Source: Christensenella sp. UBA6345 (GTDB lineage Bacteria > Bacillota > Clostridia > Christensenellales > UBA1242). From it: a stretch of 51,740 nt of DNA. Position 1 is the stretch's first letter. The number at the start of each line of letters is the position of its first letter. Under the pieces are notes generated by a model that did not search any database, was not told the DNA's origin, and saw only the letters and a list, made by a program, of their open reading frames with translations. The stretch is from the NCBI GenBank assembly GCA_002437945.1, contig DJSB01000026.1, positions 2,541-54,280 on the forward strand, read 5' to 3'. Position numbers and translations under genes: made by a program. Shown here in pieces: positions 32,909-41,797 of the stretch.

Positions 32909-33799
32909 ATGGGATTCTTTTCAAAACTTTTTTCTGGATTGAAAAAAACTAAAGATGCAATTGCTAACAAAATCAATTCTATTTTTGTAGGCGAATTAGA
33001 TGACGACTTTTATGAAGAGTTAGAGTATATTCTTATCAGTTCTGATATTGGTGCTGATGCTACCGAACAATTAATAACTGAAGTTAAAAAAACTGCTAAA
33101 AAATCAAAAGTAAAAACTGCAGATGAATTTAAACAGATATTGCGTGAAGCAATGGAAGATATGTTAAATAGTGTTGAAGATGACGAGTTTGACTATCCAG
33201 TATTAATTAGTTTTGTTGGAGTTAATGGAGTTGGTAAGACTACTGCTATTGGTAGACTTGCACACAAATTTAAAGAAGACAAAAAAAGTGTATTAATGGT
33301 GGCAGGAGATACATTCCGTGCTGCTGCTAGTGACCAGTTAACCGAGTGGGCAAAAAGAGCCAATGTCCGTATTGTTAAGTATACTGAAGGTGCAGACCCA
33401 GGTGCTGTAGTATTTGATGGTATTAGTAGTGCTAAAGCCAAACATGATGATGTGGTACTTGTAGATACCGCTGGTAGACTTCATAATAAAACCAATCTTA
33501 TGGAAGAACTTAAAAAGATTTCTAAAGTTATTGGTAGAGAGTGGAATGGCGACTATAAAAATTATTTAGTTATAGATGCAACTACAGGTCAAAATGCATT
33601 ATCACAAGTTGAAATGTTTAATGAATGCATAGGTATTGATGGCATTGTATTAACCAAACTTGATGGTACTGCTAAAGGTGGTATAGTTTTTGCTATAGCA
33701 AAAGAATACGGTATACCTGTTAAATATGTCGGTGTAGGTGAAGGACTAGACGATATTGTTAAATTCGATGCTAAAGAATTTGTCGAAGGTATTATATAA
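32909..33799 (+). CDS. ftsY: Signal recognition particle receptor FtsY
   Basis: A 296-residue SRP receptor GTPase that docks ribosome-SRP complexes at the membrane. The helical N domain (about 1-85) is followed by the G domain: G1 GVNGVGKTT, GDTFRAAASDQL, G3 DTAGRLHNK, G4 TKLDGTAKGG and a C-terminal GVGEGLDDIVKFD. The acidic A domain is missing, leaving a short amphipathic basic N-terminus, as in many Firmicutes. It begins one base after smc. Confidence 0.98.
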   Translation: MGFFSKLFSGLKKTKDAIANKINSIFVGELDDDFYEELEYILISSDIGADATEQLITEVKKTAKKSKVKTADEFKQILREAMEDMLNSVEDDEFDYPVLISFVGVNGVGKTTAIGRLAHKFKEDKKSVLMVAGDTFRAAASDQLTEWAKRANVRIVKYTEGADPGAVVFDGISSAKAKHDDVVLVDTAGRLHNKTNLMEELKKISKVIGREWNGDYKNYLVIDATTGQNALSQVEMFNECIGIDGIVLTKLDGTAKGGIVFAIAKEYGIPVKYVGVGEGLDDIVKFDAKEFVEGII

Positions 33800-33844
33800 T
33801 AGTTCTATTTTAACTAACAATATTTAATAATATATAATTATAAT

Positions 33845-33871
33845 AAGAGTGTGATTAAATATCACATTCTT
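33845..33871 (+). terminator. Intrinsic terminator after ftsY
   Basis: AAGAGTGTGAT pairs with ATCACATTCTT (one G-T pair) around TAAAT, followed by a T run. It ends the plsX-rnc-smc-ftsY unit. Confidence 0.87.
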
Positions 33872-33898
33872 TTTTATCTAGAAAATATCAATTAATTG

Positions 33899-33952
33899 TT
33901 GACATTATAATAATAATATGTATAATATATCTGTAAAGTAAAAATACTTTAC
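33899..33952 (+). promoter_or_regulatory. Promoter of the ylxM-ffh operon with an inverted repeat at the start region
   Basis: TTGACA (33899-33904) and TATAAT (33921-33926) have a 16-base spacer. GTAAAGTA-aaaa-TACTTTAC at 33933-33952 covers the expected transcription start, so it could be an operator or a 5' mRNA hairpin. Confidence 0.75.
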
Positions 33953-33968
33953 ACAATAGGTTGTAAAT

Positions 33969-34289
33969 ATGACTTTAGACGAAACAATTTATATTAGTGA
34001 ACTTTATAATATTTATGGCGAATTGCTTACAGCCAAACAATCTGAAATATTAGAAAATTATATTTTTGATAATTTAAGTTTGGGCGAAATTGCACAGATA
34101 TTTAATATATCAAGACAGGCTGTTTTAGATTCTATTAATAAATCTGTATCGTTACTTAATAAATACGAGGCTATTCTTAAGATAAAGTCCAATAATTTAA
34201 AAGTTACTGAAGTTTTGAAAGAAGTTAAAGACAATGTTACAGATGAAAAATTGATTAATAAGATTAATAATTTATTAGAAACTTTATAA
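33969..34289 (+). CDS. ylxM: YlxM/p13 family SRP-associated protein
   Basis: A 106-residue UPF0122 protein with a sigma-70 region 4-like helix-turn-helix (LTAKQSEILENYIFDNLSLGEIAQIFNISRQAVLDSI). In streptococci and others YlxM binds SRP and tunes its GTPase cycle. The product is placed in the usual position, 10 bases before ffh, and starts at ATG after a modest TAGGTTG site. Confidence 0.95.
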   Translation: MTLDETIYISELYNIYGELLTAKQSEILENYIFDNLSLGEIAQIFNISRQAVLDSINKSVSLLNKYEAILKIKSNNLKVTEVLKEVKDNVTDEKLINKINNLLETL

Positions 34290-34299
34290 AGGAGAAGTT

Positions 34300-35619
34300 A
34301 TGGCTTTATTTGGGTCCTTAAGCGAAAAATTATCGCACGTGTTTTCTAAATTAACTAAACACGGTGTACTTACTGAACTTGAGATAAAGAATGCAATGAG
34401 AGAAATTAGACTTGCGTTACTAGAAGCAGATGTTAATTATCTTGTTGTTAAAGATTTGGTTTCTAAAATTTCTGAAAAATGTAGTGGCGAAAGGGTATTA
34501 AAGAGTTTAACTCCTGGTCAACAAGTTATAAAAATCGTTAATGAAGAACTTACTGCATTAATGGGAAGCACTAATTCTAAACTTACTATTGCTAGTAAAC
34601 CACCTACAATTATATTAATGTGTGGTTTGCAGGGTGCAGGTAAAACTACTATGTGTGGTAAACTTGCAAAAATGTTGAAGAAACAAGGCAAGAAACCATT
34701 ATTAGTTGCATGTGATATTTATAGACCTGCGGCAATTAATCAATTGAAAGTTGTTGGTAAATCAGTTGATGTTGAAGTGTATGAAGAAGGTACACAAAAA
34801 CCTAGCAAAACAGCAACCAATGCACTTAAATATGCTGAATCTAAAGGCTATGATGTAGTTATTGTTGATACTGCTGGTAGATTACATATTTCTACCGAAC
34901 TTATGGACGAGTTAAAAGAAATAAAGAAAGCAATCAATCCTACCGAAATTTTGCTTACTGTAGATTCGATGACTGGTCAAGATGCTGTAACAGTAGCAGA
35001 AGGTTTTAATAACGACTTGGATATTACCGGTGTTATATTAACAAAACTTGATGGTGATACAAGAGGCGGTGCAGCATTAAGTATTAAAGCGGTTACAGGT
35101 AAACCTATTAAGTTCTGTGGTATTGGAGAAAAAATGGACGATATCGAACCATTCTATCCAGACCGTATGGCTTCAAGAATTCTTGACATGGGTGATGTGC
35201 TTACTCTTATCGAAAAAGCACAAACAACAGTTAATGAAGAAGAAGCAAAGAAATTAGAAAAGAAATTTAGAGAAAATTCATTTACATTTGAAGACTATCT
35301 TGTCCAATTTGACCAAGTAAGGAAAATGGGCAATATTGCAGATATAATTAATATGATTCCGGGTGCAAGTAAGTTTAAACTTAATGCTAATATGCTAGAT
35401 GAAAAACAGATTGCACGTAATAAGGCGATTATTCAAAGTATGACACCTTATGAAAGACGTAATCCAGATGTTATTAAGGGTAGTCAGAAAAAACGTATTG
35501 CCATGGGCAGTGGTACATCTATTCAAGAAGTTAATGCATTGTTAAAGAATTTTTATCAATCAAAAGAACTTATGAAACAGATGTCTAATAATAAAGGGCG
35601 TTTTAGAATGCCATTCTAA
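34300..35619 (+). CDS. ffh: Signal recognition particle protein Ffh
   Basis: A 439-residue SRP54 GTPase that binds signal peptides of nascent membrane proteins. The N domain covers about 1-90 and the G domain has GLQGAGKTT (near 108), DTAGRLHIS and TKLDGDTRGG. The methionine-rich M domain (about 300-439) contains MNMIPGAS-like DIINMIPGASKFKLN and the SRP-RNA-binding GSGTSIQEVNALLKNFYQSKELMKQM. Full length with AAGGAG upstream. The 4.5S/scRNA gene itself is not in this window. Confidence 0.98.
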   Translation: MALFGSLSEKLSHVFSKLTKHGVLTELEIKNAMREIRLALLEADVNYLVVKDLVSKISEKCSGERVLKSLTPGQQVIKIVNEELTALMGSTNSKLTIASKPPTIILMCGLQGAGKTTMCGKLAKMLKKQGKKPLLVACDIYRPAAINQLKVVGKSVDVEVYEEGTQKPSKTATNALKYAESKGYDVVIVDTAGRLHISTELMDELKEIKKAINPTEILLTVDSMTGQDAVTVAEGFNNDLDITGVILTKLDGDTRGGAALSIKAVTGKPIKFCGIGEKMDDIEPFYPDRMASRILDMGDVLTLIEKAQTTVNEEEAKKLEKKFRENSFTFEDYLVQFDQVRKMGNIADIINMIPGASKFKLNANMLDEKQIARNKAIIQSMTPYERRNPDVIKGSQKKRIAMGSGTSIQEVNALLKNFYQSKELMKQMSNNKGRFRMPF

Positions 35620-35685
35620 TTAAGGTTTTTAGATTTTTTTAATAAAAAAAATTGTATATACAAAATTTATAAAGGAGAAAATGAT

Positions 35686-35982
35686 ATGGCAGTTAAAATT
35701 AGATTAACACGTTTGGGAGATAAAAAATCACCATTTTACCGTGTAGTTGTTGCTGATTCTAGAACTTCTAGAGATGGTAAAGTTATCGAAAAATTAGGCA
35801 CATATGATACAAAAACTGATCCTGCAACAGTAAAAATTGATACTGAAAAAGCAAAAGATTGGTTATCAAAAGGTGCTCAACCTACCGAAACTGCAAAGAC
35901 AGTTTTAGTTAAGGCTGGCGTTTTGGAAGCAAGTACTAAAAAGACCGCTCCTAAGTCTGACAAAAAGAAAAAACAAGCATAG
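35686..35982 (+). CDS. rpsP: 30S ribosomal protein S16
   Basis: A 98-residue small-subunit protein. It has the canonical start MAVKIRLTRLGDKKSPFYRVVVADSR, then GTYDT and AKDWLSKGAQPTETAKTVL. The tail is lysine-rich. AAAGGAGAAAATGAT precedes the ATG. It lies between ffh and khpA as in most Firmicutes. Confidence 0.99.
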   Translation: MAVKIRLTRLGDKKSPFYRVVVADSRTSRDGKVIEKLGTYDTKTDPATVKIDTEKAKDWLSKGAQPTETAKTVLVKAGVLEASTKKTAPKSDKKKKQA

Positions 35983-35998
35983 TTTTTAGGAGATAAAT

Positions 35999-36232
35999 AT
36001 GGAACAATTAATTAGTTACATTGTTAAGTCTTTAGTAGATAATCCAGAAAAAGTAGAGATAACTACCGAAAACGAAAGTGAAAAAGTAGTTATTGTTAGG
36101 GTTGTAGTTGACCCATCTGATTTAGGAAAAGTAATTGGTAAGGGTGGAAAAATTGCCAACTCTATCCGTACAATAATTAAATCTGCTAGTGCTAAATCTG
36201 GTAGACGTTTTATTGTAAAAATTTCCGAATAA
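35999..36232 (+). CDS. khpA: KH-domain RNA-binding protein KhpA
   Basis: A 77-residue single KH domain protein (YlqC) with the RNA-binding loop GKVIGKGGKIANSIRTIIK at residues about 43-61. KhpA pairs with KhpB to bind many transcripts and influences division and envelope in several Firmicutes. It follows rpsP by 16 bases with TTAGGAG upstream, and is followed by a terminator that separates it from rimM. Confidence 0.96.
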   Translation: MEQLISYIVKSLVDNPEKVEITTENESEKVVIVRVVVDPSDLGKVIGKGGKIANSIRTIIKSASAKSGRRFIVKISE

Positions 36233-36277
36233 TTAGCAACAGTATAATACACTGTTAATAAATTTTTAATAATATAT

Positions 36278-36304
36278 AAAAGTGCTTGTAACTAGCACTT
36301 TTTT
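36278..36304 (+). terminator. Intrinsic terminator after khpA
   Basis: AAAAGTGCT-tgtaact-AGCACTTTT followed by more T ends the ylxM-ffh-rpsP-khpA unit. Confidence 0.88.
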
Positions 36305-36404
36305 ATTTTGTTATTTAATAATATTATGCTAAACTATTATAAAAGTATAGTACTTTGCAAAATACATAAATCTCCCTTTATATAGGGATTATAAGGAACT
36401 AATT

Positions 36405-36875
36405 ATGCAAAAAATTGAATTAGGTACAATAACCAAACCACAAGGTTTAAAAGGTGAATTTAGGATTAAACAAAATGATGGTGTAATCTCGTTATTGTCT
36501 AAATTACATAATGTAGAAATTAATAATCAAATGTATAACATTGTATCGGTAAATGATAGGGGTGGATTTTTAGTTTTTAAGACTAAAGAATTTACATCTA
36601 TTGATGATGTGGAAAAGTTGCGTGGATACAAAATTTATACCTTTGTTGATGATGATACTTTTAATGCAATTAATAATAATAACGGCTATCAAATTATGGC
36701 TAATGGAAAGACTATTGGCAGAATAGTTCAAGTCGATAACTATGGTGCTACAGATATTTATACACTTGATAATGGTTCTACATTGGCTGTAGTGCCACAT
36801 CTTATAATTAATGTTGATGATAACGAGAAAATTGTTACAGTAGATGCGGAGATATTGAAAGGAGTTATTGTATGA
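36405..36875 (+). CDS. rimM: Ribosome maturation factor RimM
   Basis: A 156-residue, slightly short 16S rRNA maturation factor that acts with S19 on the 30S head. The N-terminal beta-barrel domain begins IELGTITKPQGLKGEFRIK. A PRC-barrel C-terminal domain covers about 90-156 (GYQIMANGKTIGRIVQVDNYGATDIYTLDNG ... LAVVPHLIINVD). It starts a new unit with TAAGGAAC upstream and overlaps trmD by 4 bases. Confidence 0.95.
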   Translation: MQKIELGTITKPQGLKGEFRIKQNDGVISLLSKLHNVEINNQMYNIVSVNDRGGFLVFKTKEFTSIDDVEKLRGYKIYTFVDDDTFNAINNNNGYQIMANGKTIGRIVQVDNYGATDIYTLDNGSTLAVVPHLIINVDDNEKIVTVDAEILKGVIV

Positions 36876-37549
36876 AAATAACTATTCTTACATTATTTCC
36901 AAAAATGTTTGATGCATTAAATGAAAGTTTGATAGGTAAGGCTATTAACAAAGGGTTACTAGATATAGAAGTTGTTAATTTTAGAGACTTTTCATTGGAT
37001 AAACATAAAAAAACTGACGATTATGCCTTCAGTGGTGGAGCAGGTATGGTATTGACCCCACAGCCTATTTATGATGCGATTCAAAGTGTACTTACTCCAG
37101 AAAGTTATGTAGTCTATATGTCTCCAAAAGGTACTCCACTTACCCAGAATAAAGTTAAACAATTGGCACGTGAAATTAAACATTTAATTATTATTTGTGG
37201 TCACTATGAAGGATTGGACGAACGTATTATTACTTTGTGTGTTAACGAACAAATTAGTATAGGTGATTTTATTCTTACTGGTGGAGAGATACCTGCATTG
37301 GCTTTAGTAGATTCAGTTAGTAGATATGTAGATGGTGTACTTCACAATTCAGAAAGTGTAGAAGATGAAAGTTTTTCTGACGGATTGCTTGAATATCCAC
37401 AATACACACGTCCACAAGAATTTATGGGGTTAAGAGTACCTGATGTATTACTTAATGGTAACCATAAAGAGATTGCAAAGTGGAAACAAGAACAAAAAAT
37501 ATTAGAAACTAAAAAATATAGACCAGATTTATTAAATAAAAAGGATTAA
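36872..37549 (+). CDS. trmD: tRNA (guanine-37-N1)-methyltransferase
   Basis: A 225-residue SPOUT enzyme that methylates G37 next to the anticodon and prevents +1 frameshifting. Marks are ILTLFPKMFDALNESLIGKA, FRDFSLDKHKKTDDYAFSGGAGMVL, the trefoil-knot AdoMet site YMSPKGTPL and IIICGHYEGLDERI (about 108-120), and ISIGDFILTGGEIPAL. Full length. It is coupled to rimM and lies two bases from rbgA. Confidence 0.99.
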   Translation: MKITILTLFPKMFDALNESLIGKAINKGLLDIEVVNFRDFSLDKHKKTDDYAFSGGAGMVLTPQPIYDAIQSVLTPESYVVYMSPKGTPLTQNKVKQLAREIKHLIIICGHYEGLDERIITLCVNEQISIGDFILTGGEIPALALVDSVSRYVDGVLHNSESVEDESFSDGLLEYPQYTRPQEFMGLRVPDVLLNGNHKEIAKWKQEQKILETKKYRPDLLNKKD

Positions 37550-37551
37550 TT

Positions 37552-38442
37552 ATGATTATTCAATGGTTCCCAGGGCATATGACTAAAGCCCTACGAATGA
37601 TGGAAAAAGAAATAAAAATTGTAGATGCAATTATATATGTTTTAGATGCTAGAGCACCTTATTCTTGTGTTAATCCAAAATTAAATAGCATTATTGGAGA
37701 TAAGCCTATTATTTACGTGCTTAATAAGTGCGATATGGCTGATCCAACTATTACCAAAGAATGGCAAGCATATTTTTCTAACATTGGACATACATGCATT
37801 ATGCTTAATTCGACTGAAAGTGGGACTGCTAAAAAAGTAGAAACTGCCATAAGAAATGCATTATCAACAAAAATTGAAAGACTTAAATCTAAAGGTATTA
37901 ATTTTATAATGCGTGCTATGGTTCTAGGTGTGCCTAATAGTGGTAAAAGTACGCTGATTAACAATTTATGTGGAGTTTCTAAAGCAATTACTGGAGATAG
38001 ACCGGGAGTTACTAAAGGTAAACAATGGGTAAAAATTGCTAGTGGCATAGAAATATTGGATACTCCGGGTACATTGTGGCCTGCATTTGATAACAATGTT
38101 GTGGCACATCATTTGGCTTACATTGGTTCTATAAAGGAAGAAGTATTAGATATTCCGAGTTTAAGTTTGGATTTTATAGAAGAAATGTGTTCTATTGATC
38201 CATCAATTTTAACCACAAGGTACAATATAACTATTGAAACCGATGACGAACCTGTTATGATTTTAGAAAATATCTGCAAAAGTCGTGGCTATTTGCTTAA
38301 ACGTAATGAATTAGATTATGATAGGGGTGCATTCGCACTAATTAATGATTTTAAAAGTAATAGACTTGGTAAAATTTCATTGGAAAAAGTGTCCGATATT
38401 AAAAAATTAAAAGTTAAGGACAGGTTAAACCAAGATGCTTGA
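37552..38442 (+). CDS. rbgA: Ribosome biogenesis GTPase RbgA (YlqF)
   Basis: A 296-residue circularly permuted GTPase required for late 50S assembly. The permuted order is visible: G4 NKCDMAD (about 62) comes before G1 GVPNSGKSTLIN (about 125-136), G2 GVTKGKQ and G3 DTPGTLWP (about 170). It opens IQWFPGHMTKALRMM, typical of the family. It overlaps rnhB by 8 bases. Confidence 0.98.
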   Translation: MIIQWFPGHMTKALRMMEKEIKIVDAIIYVLDARAPYSCVNPKLNSIIGDKPIIYVLNKCDMADPTITKEWQAYFSNIGHTCIMLNSTESGTAKKVETAIRNALSTKIERLKSKGINFIMRAMVLGVPNSGKSTLINNLCGVSKAITGDRPGVTKGKQWVKIASGIEILDTPGTLWPAFDNNVVAHHLAYIGSIKEEVLDIPSLSLDFIEEMCSIDPSILTTRYNITIETDDEPVMILENICKSRGYLLKRNELDYDRGAFALINDFKSNRLGKISLEKVSDIKKLKVKDRLNQDA

Positions 38443-39040
38443 TTATGAATTAAAATTTAACAATACTACTTACAAATTAATTGCTGGTGTTGATGAAGCA
38501 GGACGTGGACCACTTGCTGGACCTGTATGTGTTGCTGCTTGTATTATGCCCTTGGATAGTGAAAGCATAATTGATGGAATTAACGATAGTAAAAAATTAA
38601 CCGAGAAAAAACGTGAAGAATTGTATGATAAAATAATTGATACTGCTATCAGTTATCATATTGAACTTATTGACGAAAATGTTATAGATGAGATAAATAT
38701 CCTTAATGCAACCAAAATGGGCATGAAAAGGGCAATTGAAGGGTTAAAAACTAAACCTGATATGGTATTAATTGATGCTGTACCGCTAGACATTGATATA
38801 TCAAGTGAGAGTATTATAAAAGGCGATGCTAAAAGTTATAATATTGCTGCTGCTTCAATTCTGGCTAAAGTTACTCGTGATAGATTAATGGTTGAACTTG
38901 ATCGAATTTATCCTGAATATAATTTTAAGAAACATAAAGGTTATGGGACTAAAGAACATATAGACAATCTTAAAAAATATGGTAAATGTCCAATTCATAG
39001 ATTATCTTTTATAAAAAATTTTGTAGGTGACCATGAATAA
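38435..39040 (+). CDS. rnhB: Ribonuclease HII
   Basis: A 201-residue enzyme that removes ribonucleotides from DNA and cuts RNA-DNA hybrids. The active-site block is IAGVDEAGRGPLAGPVCVAA (Asp-Glu at about 20-21), then INDSKKLTEKKRE, a third acidic residue in VLIDAVPL, and a fourth near AAASILAKVTRDRLM. Full length. It overlaps its neighbours at both ends, so rimM through yraN form one coupled unit. Confidence 0.98.
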   Translation: MLDYELKFNNTTYKLIAGVDEAGRGPLAGPVCVAACIMPLDSESIIDGINDSKKLTEKKREELYDKIIDTAISYHIELIDENVIDEINILNATKMGMKRAIEGLKTKPDMVLIDAVPLDIDISSESIIKGDAKSYNIAAASILAKVTRDRLMVELDRIYPEYNFKKHKGYGTKEHIDNLKKYGKCPIHRLSFIKNFVGDHE

Positions 39041-39365
39041 TTTAGGTGTTGATGGTGAAAAAATGGCTAGAGAATATCTTGTAAAACATAAATATAAGAT
39101 ATTGGATACCAATTATTCTAATACAATAGGTGAGATAGATATAATCGCCAAATATAAAAAGATTATTGTCTTTGTTGAAGTTAAACATAGACATAGTACA
39201 CAATATGGATTGCCTAGAGAAAGTGTAACTTTATATAAACAAAATAAAATCAGACAAGTAGCATTAGCATATTTAAAGTATAAAAACTTAATTGATAGTC
39301 CAATAAGATTTGATGTGATTGATATTTTGGGCGATGAGATTACTCACATAATTAATGCATTCTAA
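39027..39365 (+). CDS. YraN/UPF0102 family nuclease-fold protein
   Basis: A 112-residue protein with the PD-(D/E)XK-like layout of the YraN family: GEKMAREYLVKHKYKILDTNY, then GEIDIIAKYKKIIVFVEVKHRHS, where Glu-Ile-Asp and the Glu-Val-Lys triplet form the putative active site. Family members are thought to be nucleases linked to competence or recombination, but activity is not established for most. It is the last gene of the rimM operon, overlapping rnhB by 14 bases. Confidence 0.93.
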   Translation: MTMNNLGVDGEKMAREYLVKHKYKILDTNYSNTIGEIDIIAKYKKIIVFVEVKHRHSTQYGLPRESVTLYKQNKIRQVALAYLKYKNLIDSPIRFDVIDILGDEITHIINAF

Positions 39366-39421
39366 TTATGACTTAAAAAAGCGAAAATCCGAAATATTTG
39401 CGAATATTTTGCAAAAAATAC

Positions 39422-39450
39422 TTGTAATAATAATATTGATATGTTATTAT
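39422..39450 (+). promoter_or_regulatory. Promoter of rplS
   Basis: TTGTAA (39422-39427) and TATTAT (39445-39450) have a 17-base spacer, giving an mRNA leader of about 75 nt before rplS. Confidence 0.65.
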
Positions 39451-39457
39451 TATTTAG

Positions 39458-39539
39458 TGACTTCGGTTGGTCCGCTGATTTATATGAATTTGAGTCATGA
39501 ACAACTAATATAGTATAGGAGGAATTGTAAGTCATGAAC
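39458..39539 (+). promoter_or_regulatory. Candidate L19 autoregulatory leader with a start-codon decoy
   Basis: TGACT (39458-39462) can pair with AGTCA at 39493-39497, enclosing a small CGG-ttggt-CCG hairpin. The 10-mer AGTCATGAAC at 39493-39502 is repeated exactly at 39530-39539, where it contains the rplS start codon. TGACT could therefore pair either inside the leader or across the start codon. This suggests a switch, possibly sensed by L19; L19 leaders are known in other Firmicutes but I cannot confirm that this matches them. Confidence 0.45.
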
Positions 39540-39893
39540 TTAATCGATTTAATTGAAAAAGAAAATTTAAAACCTGAACTACCAGAATTTGGTATTGGTG
39601 ATACTGTTAAAGTATTTGTTAAGATTGTTGAAGGAGATAAGGAACGTCTTCAAGCATTTGAAGGTGTAGTTATCGCTAAAAAACATTCAAGTGTAAGAGA
39701 AACTTTTACAGTTAGACGTGTTTCTTTTGGTGTTGGTGTTGAGAAAACTTTCCCATTACACAGCCCACGTATCGATCATATTGAAGTTCTTAAGAAAGGT
39801 AAAGTTAGACGTGCTAAATTATATTACCTACGTAATCTTTCTGGTAAGGCTTCAAAGATTAAAGAGAAACAAACATCTAAAGTTGAAGAATAA
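39534..39893 (+). CDS. rplS: 50S ribosomal protein L19
   Basis: A 119-residue large-subunit protein at the 30S-50S interface. It has the conserved FGIGDTVKVFVKIVEGDKERLQAFEGVVIAKK and FTVRRVSFGVGVEKTFPLHSPRIDHIEVLKKGKVRRAKLYYLRNLSGKASKIKE. A strong AGGAGG lies ten bases before the ATG. In most Firmicutes rplS follows trmD directly; here it is downstream of yraN with its own promoter, leader and terminator. Confidence 0.99.
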   Translation: MNLIDLIEKENLKPELPEFGIGDTVKVFVKIVEGDKERLQAFEGVVIAKKHSSVRETFTVRRVSFGVGVEKTFPLHSPRIDHIEVLKKGKVRRAKLYYLRNLSGKASKIKEKQTSKVEE

Positions 39894-39901
39894 TAAAAAT
39901 G

Positions 39902-39924
39902 CCGCATTCATATGCGGTTTTTTT
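39902..39924 (+). terminator. Intrinsic terminator after rplS
   Basis: CCGCAT-tcat-ATGCGG followed by T7 lies eight bases after the rplS stop codon. Confidence 0.9.
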
Positions 39925-40258
39925 ATTGTTATGATATATTTTTTATGTGCTTAAATAATTAATAAAATTGAATGGTTTATTTTTTATAGTTCTATTAAGA
40001 TGTTTATGTGAAATTTTCATTAAAGCATATATTTAATAATTTTATTATAAGTAAAATGTTGTAAGACTTATAATAAAAATCAATTGATGTTTTTTTATGT
40101 GTAGACAATGCGATTAGTTGGTTTTGTATATATTATTATTTATATATATATAATTAAATATTATACATGCTAGCATTTTTGTTGTTAAAACTTAATAATT
40201 TTGCTATCATTATTAACGTACTATTTTAAATATGCTAGTACATTTTGAAGGAGTTGTT
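39925..40258. other. AT-rich intergenic region
   Basis: A 334-bp very AT-rich spacer between rplS and comM. I see no convincing gene, RNA or repeat beyond TATA-rich alternations at 40128-40155. The comM ribosome-binding site GAAGGAG lies at its end (40247-40253). A promoter for comM is presumably here, but no box pair stands out. Confidence 0.6.
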
Positions 40259-41794
40259 ATGCTTTCAATTATTAAAAGTTTCGGTTTAACAGGTATTACT
40301 GGTTACTGTGTAAGTGTAGAAATTGATATTAATCAGGGATTGCCTAGTTATGATATAGTTGGATTAGTCGGCACGGCTATTAAAGAAAGCAAAGAGCGTG
40401 TTAGAAGTGCTATTAAGAATAGCGGTTATAATTATCCAATTAACAAAATTACTATCAACCTAGCACCTGCTAGTACTAAAAAAGAAGGTCCAATTTATGA
40501 CTTGGCTATTGCTATGGGTATATTATCAGCAACTAATCAAGTTAAAATTGATAAAAGCAAAAATTATGTATTTTTAGGAGAGTTATCCTTAAATGGTACA
40601 TTAAGAAAGATTAATGGCGTGTTACCCATTTTAATTGCTGCTAAACAAGAAGGATTTACCAACATTATTATCCCATATGATAATCGCAACGAAGCGAGTT
40701 ATTTAAGTGGTATAAATGTTTATGCTGTAAAATCCTTAAGACAAGCAGTTCAATTCTTAAACAACGAATTAAATATTGAAAAAGTTGAATATATTGATTA
40801 TAACGAAACTGTTAATAATTATAATAGCCCATACAATTTTAAAAATGTCAAAGGACAAAACAATGCTAAACGAGCATTAGAAATAGCAGCCGCAGGTGGA
40901 CATAATTTGTTAATGATTGGACCACCAGGTTCAGGCAAAACATTATTGGCTAAATGTTTTCCTAGTATATTACCAAAACTAACTTTTGAAGAAGCACTTG
41001 AAGTTACCAAAATCCACAGTGTAGCGGGAGTATTAGATAGTGCTGTGGGTATAGTGTGCTCTAGACCATTCCGTTCTCCACACCATACAGCAACTACAGT
41101 AGCCTTAACAGGTGGTGGTAGAAATGCTAAACCAGGTGAAATAAGCCTTGCGCATAATGGTGTGTTATTTTTAGATGAACTTCCAGAGTATTCTAGGCAA
41201 TCAATAGAGACATTGCGTCAGCCATTAGAAGATGGTGTAATACATGTATCACGTATAGATAACACTGTAGAATATCCAGCCAATTTTACATTGATTGCTA
41301 GTATGAATCCTTGTCCTTGTGGTAATTATGGTAATAAAGAAAAAGTATGTAAATGTACACCACAACAAATTCATAAATATCTTTCAAAATTATCTGGGCC
41401 ATTAATGGATAGAATTGATATGCAAATCGAAGTAGATAATGTTAAATTTAGTGATTTGAACAGTGAATTTTTAGAAGAAAGTAGTGAAGTTGTAAAAGAA
41501 CGAGTAGATAAAGCAAGACAAATTCAACTTAATAGATATGCAAGCAGTAGTAATTATAGCAATGCTAAAATGAACGATGTCCAATTAAAGAAGTATTGTA
41601 AATTAGATAAAGAAAGTGAAGATACTCTTAAACTAGCATTTGAAAGTTTTGGATTAAGTGCTAGAGCATATAGTCGTATACTTAAAGTTGCTCGTACTAT
41701 TGCTGATTTAGATGGTAAAGAGAATATAGAACTTGAACATCTTATGGAAGCCATATCGTATAGAACATTAGATAAAAAATATTGGAATAATTAA
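40259..41794 (+). CDS. comM: ComM/YifB family Mg-chelatase-like AAA+ ATPase
   Basis: A 511-residue hexameric helicase-like ATPase; ComM promotes branch migration during natural transformation. An N-terminal ChlI-like domain (about 1-170: LTGITGYCVSVEIDINQGLPSYDIVGL) is followed by the AAA+ core with Walker A GPPGSGKT (about 220) and GEISLAHNGVLFLDELPEY, arginine-finger region and the C-terminal Mg-chelatase domain. A cysteine cluster (NPCPCGNYGNKEKVCKC) precedes the sensor region. The ATG at 40259 has GAAGGAG five bases upstream. Next to dprA, it fits a DNA-uptake or recombination role. Confidence 0.96.
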   Translation: MLSIIKSFGLTGITGYCVSVEIDINQGLPSYDIVGLVGTAIKESKERVRSAIKNSGYNYPINKITINLAPASTKKEGPIYDLAIAMGILSATNQVKIDKSKNYVFLGELSLNGTLRKINGVLPILIAAKQEGFTNIIIPYDNRNEASYLSGINVYAVKSLRQAVQFLNNELNIEKVEYIDYNETVNNYNSPYNFKNVKGQNNAKRALEIAAAGGHNLLMIGPPGSGKTLLAKCFPSILPKLTFEEALEVTKIHSVAGVLDSAVGIVCSRPFRSPHHTATTVALTGGGRNAKPGEISLAHNGVLFLDELPEYSRQSIETLRQPLEDGVIHVSRIDNTVEYPANFTLIASMNPCPCGNYGNKEKVCKCTPQQIHKYLSKLSGPLMDRIDMQIEVDNVKFSDLNSEFLEESSEVVKERVDKARQIQLNRYASSSNYSNAKMNDVQLKKYCKLDKESEDTLKLAFESFGLSARAYSRILKVARTIADLDGKENIELEHLMEAISYRTLDKKYWNN

Positions 41795-41797
41795 AAA

